A DNA stretch of 40,063 nucleotides, from positions 1 through 40,063 of the forward strand of contig MHXZ01000086.1 in NCBI GenBank assembly GCA_001825665.1, in the 5' to 3' direction. Numbering within the stretch: the first letter of the stretch is position 1; the number at the start of each line of letters is the position of its first letter. The DNA comes from Planctomycetes bacterium GWF2_41_51. Lineage in GTDB: Bacteria; Planctomycetota; Phycisphaerae; Sedimentisphaerales; UBA12454. The translations under genes and the position numbers were made by a program. Positions 23,079-33,653 of this stretch are shown here, in pieces. Below the pieces are notes generated by a model that worked only from the letters and a program-made list of their open reading frames with translations, was not told the origin of the DNA and made no database searches.

Positions 23079-25349
23079 ATGTCTATAAGGTCGAAACTTA
23101 TAATTGTGTTTCTTGCGGTGGCTTTGACACCAACTGTGTTGATACAATTTGTAACTTATGGAAGATACGAACAATCCTTAAAATCCGCTCAAATCCAGCA
23201 CTTGCAGGATGTGCTTGAATTCAAAGCTTCCCAGCTTGAAACATTTTTCAAGAGTCTTAAATCTGACATTTTGATAACTTGCGACCGTTACGCAATAAGA
23301 CAGAACATCCCCGAAATTGATCGGCTCGCGGATGAACCAAATAATCCTGAATATATAAAAGCCGGAAAAATCATCGATGAACAATTGAAACAGATGCAGG
23401 CTATTTTGAATTTGTCAGATATCATGATTGTAAATCCCAAAGGAACTGTCATTTATGCTATCAGAGCCGCGCATCATACCTTTGATATGTCGATTGCAGA
23501 CCCCGTTCAGTTAGAAGCTATTCGAAAAGGCAGAGAAGATGTCTATTTTTCCGATGTTTACTTCGACAAAGCTCACGACAATCGTTATGAAATGCTTTTA
23601 ACTTCACCGATTAATGACATTAATAATGTTTTTGCAGGTGTGATCGTTTTTGAACTGGATATGGCTGAAGTTTATAATCTTATCCAGGAAAAGACAGCCC
23701 TTGGTGCCACCGGTGAAGCCTTGATAGGTAAAAAAGTCGGCAGTGAAGTCGTTTATCTAAGTCCTCTTAAGTATGATCCCGATGCAGTACTCAAATTTAC
23801 AATAGATGTTGGAGGGGAAATTGCGGTTCCGATACAAAAAGGTGCTGCGGGGCAAACCGGTGCGGGCATTACCTTGGATTACCGAGGCGAAACCGTAATA
23901 AGTGCCTGGAAGTATTTGCCTTCTTTAGATTGGGGAATGGTCGCTAAGATTGACGCCTCAGAGGCGTTTGAAAGCGCTTATGATTTAAAAAAACTTATTT
24001 TAGTAAGAATATTTGTTGTTTTTTTGCTTTCCATACTAATATCTTATTACATTTCTCTCTATATTTCACATCCTATTAAAAAACTTGCACACGGCGCACA
24101 GATAATTGGAAGTGGAGATTTAGACTATAAAGTCGCAATCAATCAGAAAGATGAAATCGGCCGGCTTTCAAGAGTACTCGATAAAATGACATCCAATTTA
24201 AAAAACACTCTCGCTTCACGCGATGATTTGAACAGGGAAATTACAGAACGCAAAAAGGCAGAAGAGACGCTGCGTGAATCGGAAGAAAGATATCGTTCTC
24301 TGTTCGAATCGATTGATGAAGGATTCTGCATAATTCAGGTTATATTTGATAAAAATGAAAAGCCGGTTGATTATCTTTTTCTTTCTGTCAATCCGGCCTT
24401 TGAGAGGCAGACGGGAATCGTTAATGCCGTCGGCAAAAAAATGAAGGATATCGCACCGATGCACGAACAACATTGGTTTGATACTTATGGTAAAGTCGCT
24501 TTAACAGGGGAATCGATACGTTTTGAAAACTCAGCTATGCAGCTTGGTCGTCATTTCGATGTTTATGCGTTTCGCATCGGCCTTCCTGAAGAAAGAAAAG
24601 TCGCGGTTCTTTTCAAGGATATCACAGAACGCAAAAAAGCTGAGCAGAAAATGAAGGAGCTTAATGAAGAGCTTAAACGCTCCAACACAGAGCTTGAGGA
24701 TTTTGCAAATATTATCAGCCACGATTTGCGTGAGCCGCTTCGCGCGGTTACTGCCTTTATGGAACTTTTGAAAATGAGATATAAAGACAAACTTGACGAC
24801 AAGGCAAATGAGTTTATTGATTTTGCTATGAGCGGCGGAAAATCAATGAAAAATATGCTCAACGGCCTGCTTGAATATTCACGGGTCCAAACCGAAGGAG
24901 TAAAATTTTCTGAAGTGGATGTAAATGATATTTTACAGAATGCCATTAACAACCTCCAAATTAAAATAACGGAAACCTCTGCGGAGATTACAAATAATAA
25001 ATTGCCAAAAATAAATTGTGACCCGTCGCAGCTTACCCAATTATTTCAAAACCTGATTCAAAACGCTATTAAATTCAAAGGTAATGATAACCCGAAAATT
25101 CATATCGGCTCAAAAAGACAGGAAAACGGCTGGCTCTTTTATGTTCGTGATAACGGAATTGGTATTGAGCAGAAATATCTGGAAAGAATCTTTTTAATTT
25201 TCCATCGGGTTCATGCCCGGGACAAGTACGAGGGCACTGGTGTGGGTTTGGCTGTGTGCAAAAGAATCGTTGAACGTCATCGAGGCAAAATCTGGGTCGA
25301 ATCCGAACCCGGCAAAGGTGCAACTTTCTTCTTCACTATCCCCGATTAG
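23079..25349 (+). CDS. Membrane sensor histidine kinase (Cache-like sensor, HAMP, PAS, HisKA, HATPase)
   Basis: A 756-residue kinase. TM1 (about 7-27) and TM2 (about 306-329) enclose a 280-residue extracytoplasmic sensor of the double-Cache type (for example GTVIYA and SDVYFD...LTSPI). A HAMP domain (330-382), a PAS domain (about 398-518) and a coiled coil lead to the H-box NIISHDLREPLRAVTAF with H548, then N662, DNGIGI (691-696) and GTGVGLAVCKRI (719-730). The HisKA type is the phytochrome-like one. No receiver or regulator gene is adjacent. The next gene encodes a His/Met-rich exported protein 82 bases downstream, so envelope metal or redox sensing is one possible role (inference). Confidence 0.92.
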   Translation: MSIRSKLIIVFLAVALTPTVLIQFVTYGRYEQSLKSAQIQHLQDVLEFKASQLETFFKSLKSDILITCDRYAIRQNIPEIDRLADEPNNPEYIKAGKIIDEQLKQMQAILNLSDIMIVNPKGTVIYAIRAAHHTFDMSIADPVQLEAIRKGREDVYFSDVYFDKAHDNRYEMLLTSPINDINNVFAGVIVFELDMAEVYNLIQEKTALGATGEALIGKKVGSEVVYLSPLKYDPDAVLKFTIDVGGEIAVPIQKGAAGQTGAGITLDYRGETVISAWKYLPSLDWGMVAKIDASEAFESAYDLKKLILVRIFVVFLLSILISYYISLYISHPIKKLAHGAQIIGSGDLDYKVAINQKDEIGRLSRVLDKMTSNLKNTLASRDDLNREITERKKAEETLRESEERYRSLFESIDEGFCIIQVIFDKNEKPVDYLFLSVNPAFERQTGIVNAVGKKMKDIAPMHEQHWFDTYGKVALTGESIRFENSAMQLGRHFDVYAFRIGLPEERKVAVLFKDITERKKAEQKMKELNEELKRSNTELEDFANIISHDLREPLRAVTAFMELLKMRYKDKLDDKANEFIDFAMSGGKSMKNMLNGLLEYSRVQTEGVKFSEVDVNDILQNAINNLQIKITETSAEITNNKLPKINCDPSQLTQLFQNLIQNAIKFKGNDNPKIHIGSKRQENGWLFYVRDNGIGIEQKYLERIFLIFHRVHARDKYEGTGVGLAVCKRIVERHRGKIWVESEPGKGATFFFTIPD

Positions 25350-25430
25350 GTAAAAAATCCTATGCCAAAATAATCTTTCCCCTGATTTATAATCGCATTT
25401 TAATCCTTTATCAATTATGAGGAGAAAAAA

Positions 25431-26771
25431 ATGATTAAAAAGCGAAACAGCAAAACAACTATATTAATAATAATTTTTTCACTTTCTCTTAATCTTTTTG
25501 CTGAGAAGCGAAACGAAGTTTCATATCTTCGCGGCCCATACAATTACGATTTCTTTTATCGCAACAACGAATCCTACGATATGAGTTCCGCAATTCACTT
25601 CGCGCACGGCTACCAGCACGATATACTTGAAAAAACTCCGCTTTCGCGGCATCAGCCAGTCGATGATGAAACTTACGCCAAATATTTGGATTATTTGTAC
25701 AACCCTCCTAAAACAGAGCCGACCATGGAATATTTCGGCCCGTATATTGCGCGTTCGATGTGGCAGTTATACCGTGCAATCGACTGGACACACATGCATC
25801 ACGAGCAGACGTATGACATTATGTCTTATCAGAAGATTCCCTGGCCGGATAAAAAAGAATGGACAGACCGATCTGTTAGATACTATCTTGATAAATTCGA
25901 TATCCCCCGTTCCATTGCTCCGCTCGATATCACTATGCGCCGTGCCGGAGTTATGATGAAGCCATACACAACTTACTTCAGGAATAATTATCCGAAATCC
26001 AATAACTATTTTTATTTCGCTCATTGGTGGCATCCTATTGCTTATGAAGCCCAAATGATTGGAGGCAATGACAGCCAGCAGGTCGCCGCACTTACAGATG
26101 TCGATAAACTCGGCAAAACAATTGTGGTAAATGATCCGCCTTTGAGAATGCTTTTGAGCCGTGAAGTAATGCCCCGATATTCGCGTATGTCGCCTGAATC
26201 CGGAAATATTTTCGATAACCTGCATATGCTTCACGGAATCGCTTATGATATTCTTGCCTACGAAGGCTGGACTATCGAGGAGAAGAAAAAAGAACTTTAT
26301 CGTGTCATTAACGCAATGGCTTACCATCCCGGCGATGAAAAATACGTCCGTAAATTTCAGTTGCCCCATCCTGATGTTGACCCGCGAGTTTATGAACCCT
26401 GGATGAAAACCGTCGAAGGCGATATGAACAGGATGATGCGCGAAATGATGATGGAAATGATGCCGCTGATGATGGATGTCAATTCGATGTCCGCCCAAAT
26501 GCACCAAAAAGCGATGGACCAGTTTATGCTTAAATTGACTCCCGGCATACAGGAGGGAGAATTTGAAGGCTCCATCTCCGATGCGATGAAAAAAGTTATG
26601 CCCAATATGAAGATGGATGAAAAATCAATGTCCCCTGGCGCAACTCCGCAGAAAATGATTGATGCGATGCTGCAAGGCTGGCATGAAAAATATGGTAATC
26701 TGCCGGATGTAGAACCTATCGATATGCAAAACGAACCGTCGCTTCCCCCAAAACAGGAGAACAGGGAATGA
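25431..26771 (+). CDS. Exported His/Met-rich protein with four HxxHxxxY[DE]-like motifs
   Basis: A 446-residue protein of no family I recognise. It has a signal peptide (about 1-24, LFA-EK) and no cysteine. A motif HxxHxxx[YH][DE] occurs four times at 56-64, 121-129, 198-206 and 265-273, spaced 65, 77 and 67 residues; three copies continue with I[LM]. Residues 332-400 are very Met-rich (14 Met within 332-366), likely one or more amphipathic helices. His and Met without Cys suggest metal binding, perhaps copper or iron, in the envelope. GAGG lies upstream of the ATG. It overlaps the next, barrel-encoding gene by 4 bases, so the two products probably act together. Confidence 0.82.
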   Translation: MIKKRNSKTTILIIIFSLSLNLFAEKRNEVSYLRGPYNYDFFYRNNESYDMSSAIHFAHGYQHDILEKTPLSRHQPVDDETYAKYLDYLYNPPKTEPTMEYFGPYIARSMWQLYRAIDWTHMHHEQTYDIMSYQKIPWPDKKEWTDRSVRYYLDKFDIPRSIAPLDITMRRAGVMMKPYTTYFRNNYPKSNNYFYFAHWWHPIAYEAQMIGGNDSQQVAALTDVDKLGKTIVVNDPPLRMLLSREVMPRYSRMSPESGNIFDNLHMLHGIAYDILAYEGWTIEEKKKELYRVINAMAYHPGDEKYVRKFQLPHPDVDPRVYEPWMKTVEGDMNRMMREMMMEMMPLMMDVNSMSAQMHQKAMDQFMLKLTPGIQEGEFEGSISDAMKKVMPNMKMDEKSMSPGATPQKMIDAMLQGWHEKYGNLPDVEPIDMQNEPSLPPKQENRE

Positions 26772-27592
26772 ATCGAAAAATCTCTATTATTGTCATTGCA
26801 AGAAGTACTGATGAGCGAAAGCAAATCAGGACGCCGAAGCAATCTCAGCTTTTAAGATTTTCCTATAGCTTCGTTTTGCTCATGTTAGCCTCATTTTCAA
26901 ATTGTTTCGCCGGCGACCATTTGAATCTCGAAGAAGGATTGCCTGTACAGGTCGAAGATGCTTATCCGACCGCTTACAGAAATCGTGAAGTGCAATTAAT
27001 CACAGGCTGGCAGCACAATGATGACAATACAGATGAATTTCATTTAACTCCCGTTCTCGAATTCGGTGTTTGGCCAAATACCGAACTGGAAATATCTTCG
27101 GATTTTCTTTTCGGCAACGCCGACCGTACCGGCAGCGGAAATCTATCAATCAATGGATTGTATAATTTTAATCAGGAATCACTTTTCTGGCCTGCATTTG
27201 CTATTTCCGGCGGCCTGACTCCTCCCACAGGTGAGGATAACGAGGGCGTTGATACGAACATAAAATTCATTGCGACAAAGACCGTCACCGGCTTGCACAG
27301 AATTCATTTTAATTTGAATTTGAAAAACAACGATGAGCCGAAAGATGAAGAACGGCGAAACAGGTATCTTGCGATTCTCGGCTACAGTCTGCCCTTAAAC
27401 GCAGATACGCTGCTTGTAATGGATTACGTCAGAGAGCAGCAGAGAGAAAAGGAGATGGAGTCAAACATATTTGAAATCGGTGCAAGATATAAATTGACTC
27501 CGCGTACCGTCCTTGCGTTCGGCATCGGTTTCGGCTTCGGCGAAGAATCCCCCGGTTTCCTCACAAACTTCGGTTTCCAATATTCATTCTAA
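26768..27592 (+). CDS. Outer-membrane beta-barrel protein (MetA-pathway/transporter-like)
   Basis: A 274-residue exported protein. After a signal peptide (hydrophobic core about 33-47, cleavage near FAG-DH) come repeated amphipathic strands such as REVQLITGW, TELEISSDFLFG, FWPAFAISGGLTPPTG and TVLAFGIGFGFGE, ending in FGFQYSF with a terminal phenylalanine, the usual outer-membrane barrel signal. The pattern resembles the broad PF13557 group of predicted outer-membrane proteins. The N-terminal extension of about 30 residues is unusual and the true start may lie downstream, but the ATGA overlap with the previous gene supports coupling. A strong terminator follows. Confidence 0.82.
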   Translation: MNRKISIIVIARSTDERKQIRTPKQSQLLRFSYSFVLLMLASFSNCFAGDHLNLEEGLPVQVEDAYPTAYRNREVQLITGWQHNDDNTDEFHLTPVLEFGVWPNTELEISSDFLFGNADRTGSGNLSINGLYNFNQESLFWPAFAISGGLTPPTGEDNEGVDTNIKFIATKTVTGLHRIHFNLNLKNNDEPKDEERRNRYLAILGYSLPLNADTLLVMDYVREQQREKEMESNIFEIGARYKLTPRTVLAFGIGFGFGEESPGFLTNFGFQYSF

Positions 27593-27663
27593 TTCTTGCT
27601 TCTCAAGAATCTTGGCGGTTTGTTTTTAAGAAAAAATAAATAAAAATACAAAATCACAATCAA

Positions 27664-27698
27664 CAAAAAAGGCCGATGATTTTGCATCGGCCTTTTTT
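27664..27698. terminator. Bidirectional intrinsic terminator
   Basis: A-tract, GGCCGATG / CATCGGCC stem with a 6-base loop (27679-27684) and T-tract. It serves the barrel operon on the plus strand and pgk on the minus strand. Confidence 0.92.
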
Positions 27699-27741
27699 TA
27701 TTTATATCTCTGTGAACTCTGTGTTCTCTGCCTGCCCTGTA

Positions 27742-27760
27742 GAATTGACTTTGTCAATTC
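27742..27760. repeat. Small inverted repeat downstream of pgk
   Basis: GAATTGAC / GTCAATTC, perfect 8-bp arms with a TTT loop, 16 bases after the pgk stop. It is not followed by a T-tract. Possibly part of a dispersed repeat. Confidence 0.45.
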
Positions 27761-27775
27761 GTATCGGGGTGGCTA

Positions 27776-29017
27776 TTATTTTTCGTCAAGAATCTCGATG
27801 GCCTTGAATTTTTTACCTTCGAGGAACTCAAGACTTGCTCCGCCGCCGGTGGAGACGTGCGTAACCTTATCAGAGAGTTTCATTTTCTTTATAGCGCTTG
27901 CGCTGTCGCCGCCGCCAATGATGCTCTTTGCGCCGTTGTTCTGTGTGGCATCTGCAACCGCCTGAGCAACTGCTTTTGTGCCTTCATCAAACGGTTTCAT
28001 TTCAAATACGCCCATCGGGCCATTCCAGACGACAGTTTTAGCATCCGCAAGTTTATCAACAAAAAGCTTCCTTGAAGCTGGTCCGATATCCAGACCCTGC
28101 CAGCCATCTGGAATATCGCCGGTAACAACTTTATTTTCTGCGTTTTCCTTAAATTCGCTTGCGATTACATCATCGACAGGCAGGATGAGCTGGCAATTTG
28201 CGGCCTTTGCTTTGCCGAAGAGTTCTTTTGCTTTTTCGAGAAAATCGTCTTCACATAAACTCTTGCCGATTTTTCTGCCTTGTGCTTTGAAGAACGTGTA
28301 AGCCATTGCGCCGCCGATAAGTATCCTGTCGACCTTGGTCAGGAGATTTTCGATAACAGCAAGTTTATCTGAAACTTTTGCGCCGCCCAAAATCGCCACA
28401 AACGGATGGACGGGATTATTAATGGTATCGCCCAGGAATTTGAGTTCCTTTTCAACGAGGAAGCCGACAACCTTTGGTTTATTTCCCATCATCTGCGGGA
28501 CAGTGAGCATCGAAGCGTTGTCTCTGTGAGCAGTTCCAAAAGCATCATCGACATAAACATCGCCAAATTCTGCGATCTGTTTTGCAAAATCGTCTTTTTC
28601 CTTGCGGAGAGCCGCATCGTCTTTTGCTTTTTTATCTTTTATTTCTTCAGCTTTATAGAAGCGGACATTTTCGAGCAGCATGCAATCGCCATCTTTTAAC
28701 GCCAAGGCTTTGGCTTTTACATCCGGTCCGATGCAGTCATCGGCAAAGATGACAGGTTTGCCTAAAAGTTCGGAAAGCCTCTTGGCGACAGGTTTCATAG
28801 TAAATTCGAGTTTCTTTTCGCCATCAGGTCTGCCGAGGTGCGACATTAAAATTACTCTTCCGCCTTTTTCGATGATACTCTTAATAGTGGGCAAAGCCAT
28901 TACTATACGATTGTCGGAAGTTATATTTCCCTTGTCATCGATTGGGACATTAAAATCGACTCTCATCAAAACTTTTTTACCTTTTACTTCAATGTCTGCT
29001 ACTGTTTTTTTAGCCAT
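27776..29017 (-). CDS. pgk: Phosphoglycerate kinase
   Basis: Transfers phosphate from 1,3-bisphosphoglycerate to ADP in glycolysis. The 413-residue product has the family blocks: [11 protein letters not shown] near the start, SHLGRPDG, the GGAKVSDKL hinge region, [15 protein letters not shown] and the C-terminal [11 protein letters not shown]. An extra Lys-rich stretch (about 125-140) is longer than in model enzymes. It follows ndk by 16 bases, and gap lies just upstream, so the sequential enzymes GAPDH and PGK are encoded side by side, separated by ndk and a terminator. Confidence 0.97.
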   Translation of the reverse strand: MAKKTVADIEVKGKKVLMRVDFNVPIDDKGNITSDNRIVMALPTIKSIIEKGGRVILMSHLGRPDGEKKLEFTMKPVAKRLSELLGKPVIFADDCIGPDVKAKALALKDGDCMLLENVRFYKAEEIKDKKAKDDAALRKEKDDFAKQIAEFGDVYVDDAFGTAHRDNASMLTVPQMMGNKPKVVGFLVEKELKFLGDTINNPVHPFVAILGGAKVSDKLAVIENLLTKVDRILIGGAMAYTFFKAQGRKIGKSLCEDDFLEKAKELFGKAKAANCQLILPVDDVIASEFKENAENKVVTGDIPDGWQGLDIGPASRKLFVDKLADAKTVVWNGPMGVFEMKPFDEGTKAVAQAVADATQNNGAKSIIGGGDSASAIKKMKLSDKVTHVSTGGGASLEFLEGKKFKAIEILDEK

Positions 29018-29033
29018 AACAGTTCCTTTCGCC

Positions 29034-29771
29034 TTATATGTTTTCTCTATTGATTAGATATTTTGCTGCAACGGTATTTAATCTTCCTGTTTTGCATCCT
29101 TTGGAATCGCAGCTTTGGAGAATCTCAAGATCGGACTTCCAAACCAAATCGCCCGGAGCCAAAAGCAGCGTACTGCCGGTTTCATAGTTGTCAACGAGAT
29201 GACCGTCTTTGTAATAATAATGTCTTTGGCAAATTTCGGTTGGATACGCTCTCATCATCGGCGGAATATCGTTAGGAACAAACCAGAGTTTGATTTCCCG
29301 CTCGGCCTCTTCGATTGAAGCCGACGTGTGGATCAGGTTATCCAGTCTGTCGCCGATATCGTTGCCGTCTTTATCCTTGAGATTTACAACTGTGCCCAGG
29401 GCCCTGATGCAGCCGGGTCTTTCTTCCCTCGCTTTATGAGGATTAGTAGGGCCTGCAAGCGCTCTTATCCTATCGAGAACTCCGTCGCCCTGATAAACAA
29501 TCGCGATTACTCTTCGTTTCCATTTATTTTCTTCGGAATAATGGACTTTGCCCATGATATATTCGAGCAGTGCCTCAAAGAATGGTTTTCCTATGTGTTC
29601 GGCGTAATGCTCTTCTGCAAGGAGCCTTGAAACGTTTACAACCTTTGCGGCTGCAAAGCGGGCTCCCGTGTGAAATTCTGATAATTGTGAAAATATAAAT
29701 CCTGTTATTGAATTCTTAAGAGCATCAGGCTTGATAAGGACAAGTGTTTGTTCGAATTGATTTTCATTCAT
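29034..29771 (-). CDS. ndk: Nucleoside diphosphate kinase, extended form
   Basis: Equilibrates NTP and NDP pools through a phosphohistidine. The chosen start gives 245 residues, against about 140-150 for ordinary Ndk. Motifs: [11 protein letters not shown] near the start, [20 protein letters not shown], and NLIHTSAS with the catalytic His (about residue 148). There is an insert between the core strands and a C-terminal extension of about 75 residues ([13 protein letters not shown]... to the end) with two Cys. I reject the in-frame ATG at 29826-29828 because that leader would be translated from the gap terminator hairpin; AGGA lies just before the ATG at 29771. It is probably co-transcribed with pgk. 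Confidence 0.9.
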   Translation of the reverse strand: MNENQFEQTLVLIKPDALKNSITGFIFSQLSEFHTGARFAAAKVVNVSRLLAEEHYAEHIGKPFFEALLEYIMGKVHYSEENKWKRRVIAIVYQGDGVLDRIRALAGPTNPHKAREERPGCIRALGTVVNLKDKDGNDIGDRLDNLIHTSASIEEAEREIKLWFVPNDIPPMMRAYPTEICQRHYYYKDGHLVDNYETGSTLLLAPGDLVWKSDLEILQSCDSKGCKTGRLNTVAAKYLINRENI

Positions 29772-29787
29772 ACGTGAATCCTGGATT

Positions 29788-29820
29788 AAAAAAAAGCCCC
29801 ATCCGTTCGGACAGGGCTTT
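29788..29820 (-). terminator. Intrinsic terminator of gap
   Basis: On the minus strand an 11-bp stem (29819-29809 with 29804-29794, two wobble pairs) with a 4-base loop is followed by eight T. It lies 14 bases after the gap stop, between gap and ndk, so ndk-pgk must rely on readthrough or a start of its own. Confidence 0.88.
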
Positions 29821-29833
29821 ACTGTCAATATTA

Positions 29834-31042
<1,209 letters not shown>

Positions 31043-31078
31043 AAAAAAACCCATCGAGTTATATAGCTCGACGGGTTT
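31043..31078 (-). terminator. Intrinsic terminator of the small anchored-protein gene
   Basis: On the minus strand AAACCC-G-TCGAG pairs with CTCGA-T-GGGTTT (one mismatch, 8-base loop) and is followed by a T-run. It lies about 125 bases after the stop of the 115-residue gene. Confidence 0.75.
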
Positions 31079-31203
31079 CATATTCCTCCGTCTAATCCGT
31101 CGTTTAAGGATTATTCCTTAAAAACAGAGATTTAGACAGAGGCTATTTAAATTCTTACTCCTGCGTAAGTTCCAATTCACTTATGCCACTGAACACAGCT
31201 TCT

Positions 31204-31551
31204 TTATTCCTCATTTTCTTTTTTAACTAAGAAGACCTGTATTTTATTCTGCAAAGTTGTCAAAACGTCTTCCGCTTTTTGCATCTCATTTTTTGCAGTC
31301 GTTTCATCGTTATTTTCAATTGCCGCAATTGCGCCGGATATCGCGGACTTCGCGCTATCGACATCAATGGCACAATTCGCAATTTGCTTTTGTATAAATT
31401 TCATTAATAACGTATTTTCGCGAGTTTCTGTTTTGCCCGCTTGTGCTTTAGACTCGGATATAGGCGGCGATAATGCAAGCCACAAAACGGCAATACAGAA
31501 AATAGAAACAATAGTTGACCACAAATTCAAGTGTCTGTTGTTATCTGCCAT
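31204..31551 (-). CDS. Small membrane-anchored protein of unknown function
   Basis: A 115-residue protein with a short cytoplasmic N-terminus, one hydrophobic segment (about 10-28) and a helical, charged remainder (about 45-112) rich in A, E, K and N. It could be an uncleaved signal anchor with an extracytoplasmic helix bundle. One Cys (C60). No family recognised. It stands alone between gap and an opposite-strand amidohydrolase and has its own terminator. Confidence 0.7.
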   Translation of the reverse strand: MADNNRHLNLWSTIVSIFCIAVLWLALSPPISESKAQAGKTETRENTLLMKFIQKQIANCAIDVDSAKSAISGAIAAIENNDETTAKNEMQKAEDVLTTLQNKIQVFLVKKENEE

Positions 31552-31676
31552 TTTTCTTCCTGATTTTAAATGAACATTTTGGTTCCCGATATGCTAAAAC
31601 GATAAACGATTTTGAAAAAATGATAAATAAGGAATATCCCCATTTTCTCTCCGTCTTTTCCCCAAATCCGTACCTT

Positions 31677-31696
31677 AATTTTCATCCTTGAAAATT
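31677..31696. repeat. Inverted repeat upstream of the amidohydrolase gene
   Basis: AATTTTCA / TGAAAATT, perfect 8-bp arms with a TCCT loop, 39 bases before the ATG. It may be a regulatory site or leader hairpin. Confidence 0.4.
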
Positions 31697-31735
31697 GTCA
31701 GCTTTATTTGTAAACTTCACCTCAAAGGATAAACT

Positions 31736-32533
31736 ATGCAGAAAATTATCGATTTTCATACTCACGCGTTCAGCGATGAACTCGCTCCCAAGGCCATGAA
31801 AACGCTTACCGAGCACCATCCCGAAATACCGTACTATCTCGATTCCACAATTTCTTCGCTTTTAAAATCAATGGATTCTCTCAATATCGAAAAAAGCGTT
31901 ATCTGTTCAATTACCACAAAGCCAAAACAGTTCCAGCCGATTTTCGACTGGTCGCTGCAAATCCAATCCGATAGAATCATCCCGCTCGCTTCCGTTCACC
32001 CACAGGACCCCGAAAGAGACGACCATATAAAAATGATTGCTGATGCAGGCCTCAAAGGCATAAAGATGCATCCGTACTATCAGGATTTTCTGCTCGATGA
32101 TGATTCGATGATGGACCTTTACGAGCAGCTTTGCGAAAATAATCTGCTCCTCGTTATGCACACCGGCTACGACATCGCTTTCGAACACACACGAAAGGCA
32201 GACCCCGCGAGAATTGTCAACGTTACAAAGAAATTCCCAGAGTTGAAATTCATCGCGACACATTTCGGTGCCTGGCAGCAATGGGAAGAAGTCGAATCGG
32301 AAATGATTGGCAAAAATATTTATATGGAAATTTCTTTTGCACTCGAATATTTGCACCCGCAAACTGCAAAAGCGCTTCTCGAAAAACATCCCGCAGATTA
32401 TATCCTCTTCGGCTCAGACAGTCCCTGGACAGACCAGAAGAAAACTCTCCAGCTATTGAAAGACCTCGACCTTGCCCCCGATTTAATGCAAAAAATCCTC
32501 TACTCCAACGCCCAAAGGCTATTATCATTCTGA
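31736..32533 (+). CDS. Amidohydrolase-2 family metal-dependent hydrolase
   Basis: A 265-residue TIM-barrel protein. Metal-ligand candidates in order are the HxH near the start (H8 and H10 in DFHTHAF), H112 (GIKMHPYYQ), H142 (VMHTGYD), H176 (ATHFGAW) and D228 (FGSDSPWTD), the ordinary set for amidohydrolase-related enzymes (PF04909), a family that includes decarboxylases and hydrolases. Substrate unknown. AAAGGA precedes the ATG. It stands alone and its stop is close to the convergent pseudopilin-like gene. Confidence 0.88.
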   Translation: MQKIIDFHTHAFSDELAPKAMKTLTEHHPEIPYYLDSTISSLLKSMDSLNIEKSVICSITTKPKQFQPIFDWSLQIQSDRIIPLASVHPQDPERDDHIKMIADAGLKGIKMHPYYQDFLLDDDSMMDLYEQLCENNLLLVMHTGYDIAFEHTRKADPARIVNVTKKFPELKFIATHFGAWQQWEEVESEMIGKNIYMEISFALEYLHPQTAKALLEKHPADYILFGSDSPWTDQKKTLQLLKDLDLAPDLMQKILYSNAQRLLSF

Positions 32534-32551
32534 ACGAAGCGCAGTGAAGAA

Positions 32552-32579
32552 CCTTCTACATTCTACCTTCTACATTCTA
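32552..32579. repeat. Tandem 14-base direct repeat, two copies
   Basis: CCTTCTACATTCTA occurs twice without a gap at 32552-32565 and 32566-32579. The second copy includes the stop codon of the pseudopilin-like gene (minus strand). Confidence 0.7.
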
Positions 32580-33494
32580 AAAATTACACACATCATCCTT
32601 CGTTCCGAATATTCCATCCGCTCCCGCAGACATCAGGATATAGCTGTTTTTATTCATTGGTGTTAAATACGTTGGAATATTATAGTTGATTATGTTTTTA
32701 TAGAATTCTGCTTTCCCCACATCAACACCACGATGGAAATCATCGTACACATGATATTCTTCCGTGGTTAGTCCGTAAGTTTTAACTGTCGCCAGGTCGA
32801 AAAATCCTTCGTTATCGTGCCAGTCGTAAATCCACCTGTCGCAATCGGTATAATCTATCGCCGGCAAAGGTGCAGAACCTATCAGTGCCGTGTTATCGAC
32901 AAACTTTTCAGTCGGATATGCGCAGAAATAAAGTATCGGTGTGCCCGTTTGCACAAATTTTTCCTGCCACTGCCGAGTCAAAAAATCGAATTTCTGCACC
33001 GCGATTTTCTTCTGATAAAAAAGATCAGAGATTACAGGATAATAATCCACGATGTTCTGCGTCGAATCGTCACCTGCAAGATTGCACGAATTGTCATAGA
33101 TTTGGATTGGGTTGACCATCAGGAATTTATCTTTATCGAGATATTCCTTGCGTTCATTCAGATCATTTGAATAATATTCGCCCGGCATCATATTCCCATC
33201 CGGTGTATAGCCGAACAAATCTCTTCCTAAAAGCGCAGCCGTCAGCTTATGAGCGCCGTAAACCCCGTTTGCGTTTTCATCTTCAGACGAAGGATAAATA
33301 TTATCGTTCTCATTCGAGAACGCTTCAAGTCCGCTGCTGATTGTCCGAAATTGCGCCTTCTGCTGCAAATTTTTCGCTATGATTCTCATCTTCGAAATCG
33401 ACGGCACAAGAACCCCGATTAAAACCGCTATAATACTGATAACAACAAGTAACTCAATTAAGGTGAAACCAAATTTTGATTTTTTCTCCATCAT
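32577..33494 (-). CDS. Type II secretion/type IV pilus pseudopilin-like protein
   Basis: A 305-residue protein with a class III prepilin leader: a short basic leader ending in G9, then FTLIELLVVISIIAVLIGVLVPSISKMR, with the conserved Glu at mature position 5. The prepilin peptidase would cut after G9. The remaining 270 residues are a soluble globular domain, mostly loops and short strands, with a C-terminal motif near ILMSAGADGIFGTKDDV, common in planctomycete and Verrucomicrobia proteins of this type. An alternative ATG is the second codon. CCGGAG precedes the start. Its export machinery is not in this window. Confidence 0.88.
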   Translation of the reverse strand: MMEKKSKFGFTLIELLVVISIIAVLIGVLVPSISKMRIIAKNLQQKAQFRTISSGLEAFSNENDNIYPSSEDENANGVYGAHKLTAALLGRDLFGYTPDGNMMPGEYYSNDLNERKEYLDKDKFLMVNPIQIYDNSCNLAGDDSTQNIVDYYPVISDLFYQKKIAVQKFDFLTRQWQEKFVQTGTPILYFCAYPTEKFVDNTALIGSAPLPAIDYTDCDRWIYDWHDNEGFFDLATVKTYGLTTEEYHVYDDFHRGVDVGKAEFYKNIINYNIPTYLTPMNKNSYILMSAGADGIFGTKDDVCNF

Positions 33495-33653
33495 TTTTTT
33501 CTCCGGATTTAAGAATATAATTTATAATGCAGCATTAACAGATATTCATCATTTAAGTCTCTCTGATAACAATCCCCAATCAGCAATAAGATTAATCTTG
33601 ATAACTTTTTTGCTGACGCGCCTTTTACCTGCCTGATATTAGTAAAACAATGT

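Noticed and set aside
25767-26507. A 246-codon minus-strand frame with many His
   Set aside because: It is antisense to the His/Met-rich gene; the His codons mirror Met and Val codons on the plus strand. No signal or domain is seen.
29772-29828. An N-terminal extension of Ndk from the upstream ATG
   Set aside because: These codons are the gap terminator hairpin and T-run read in frame; family homology begins after the ATG at 29771.
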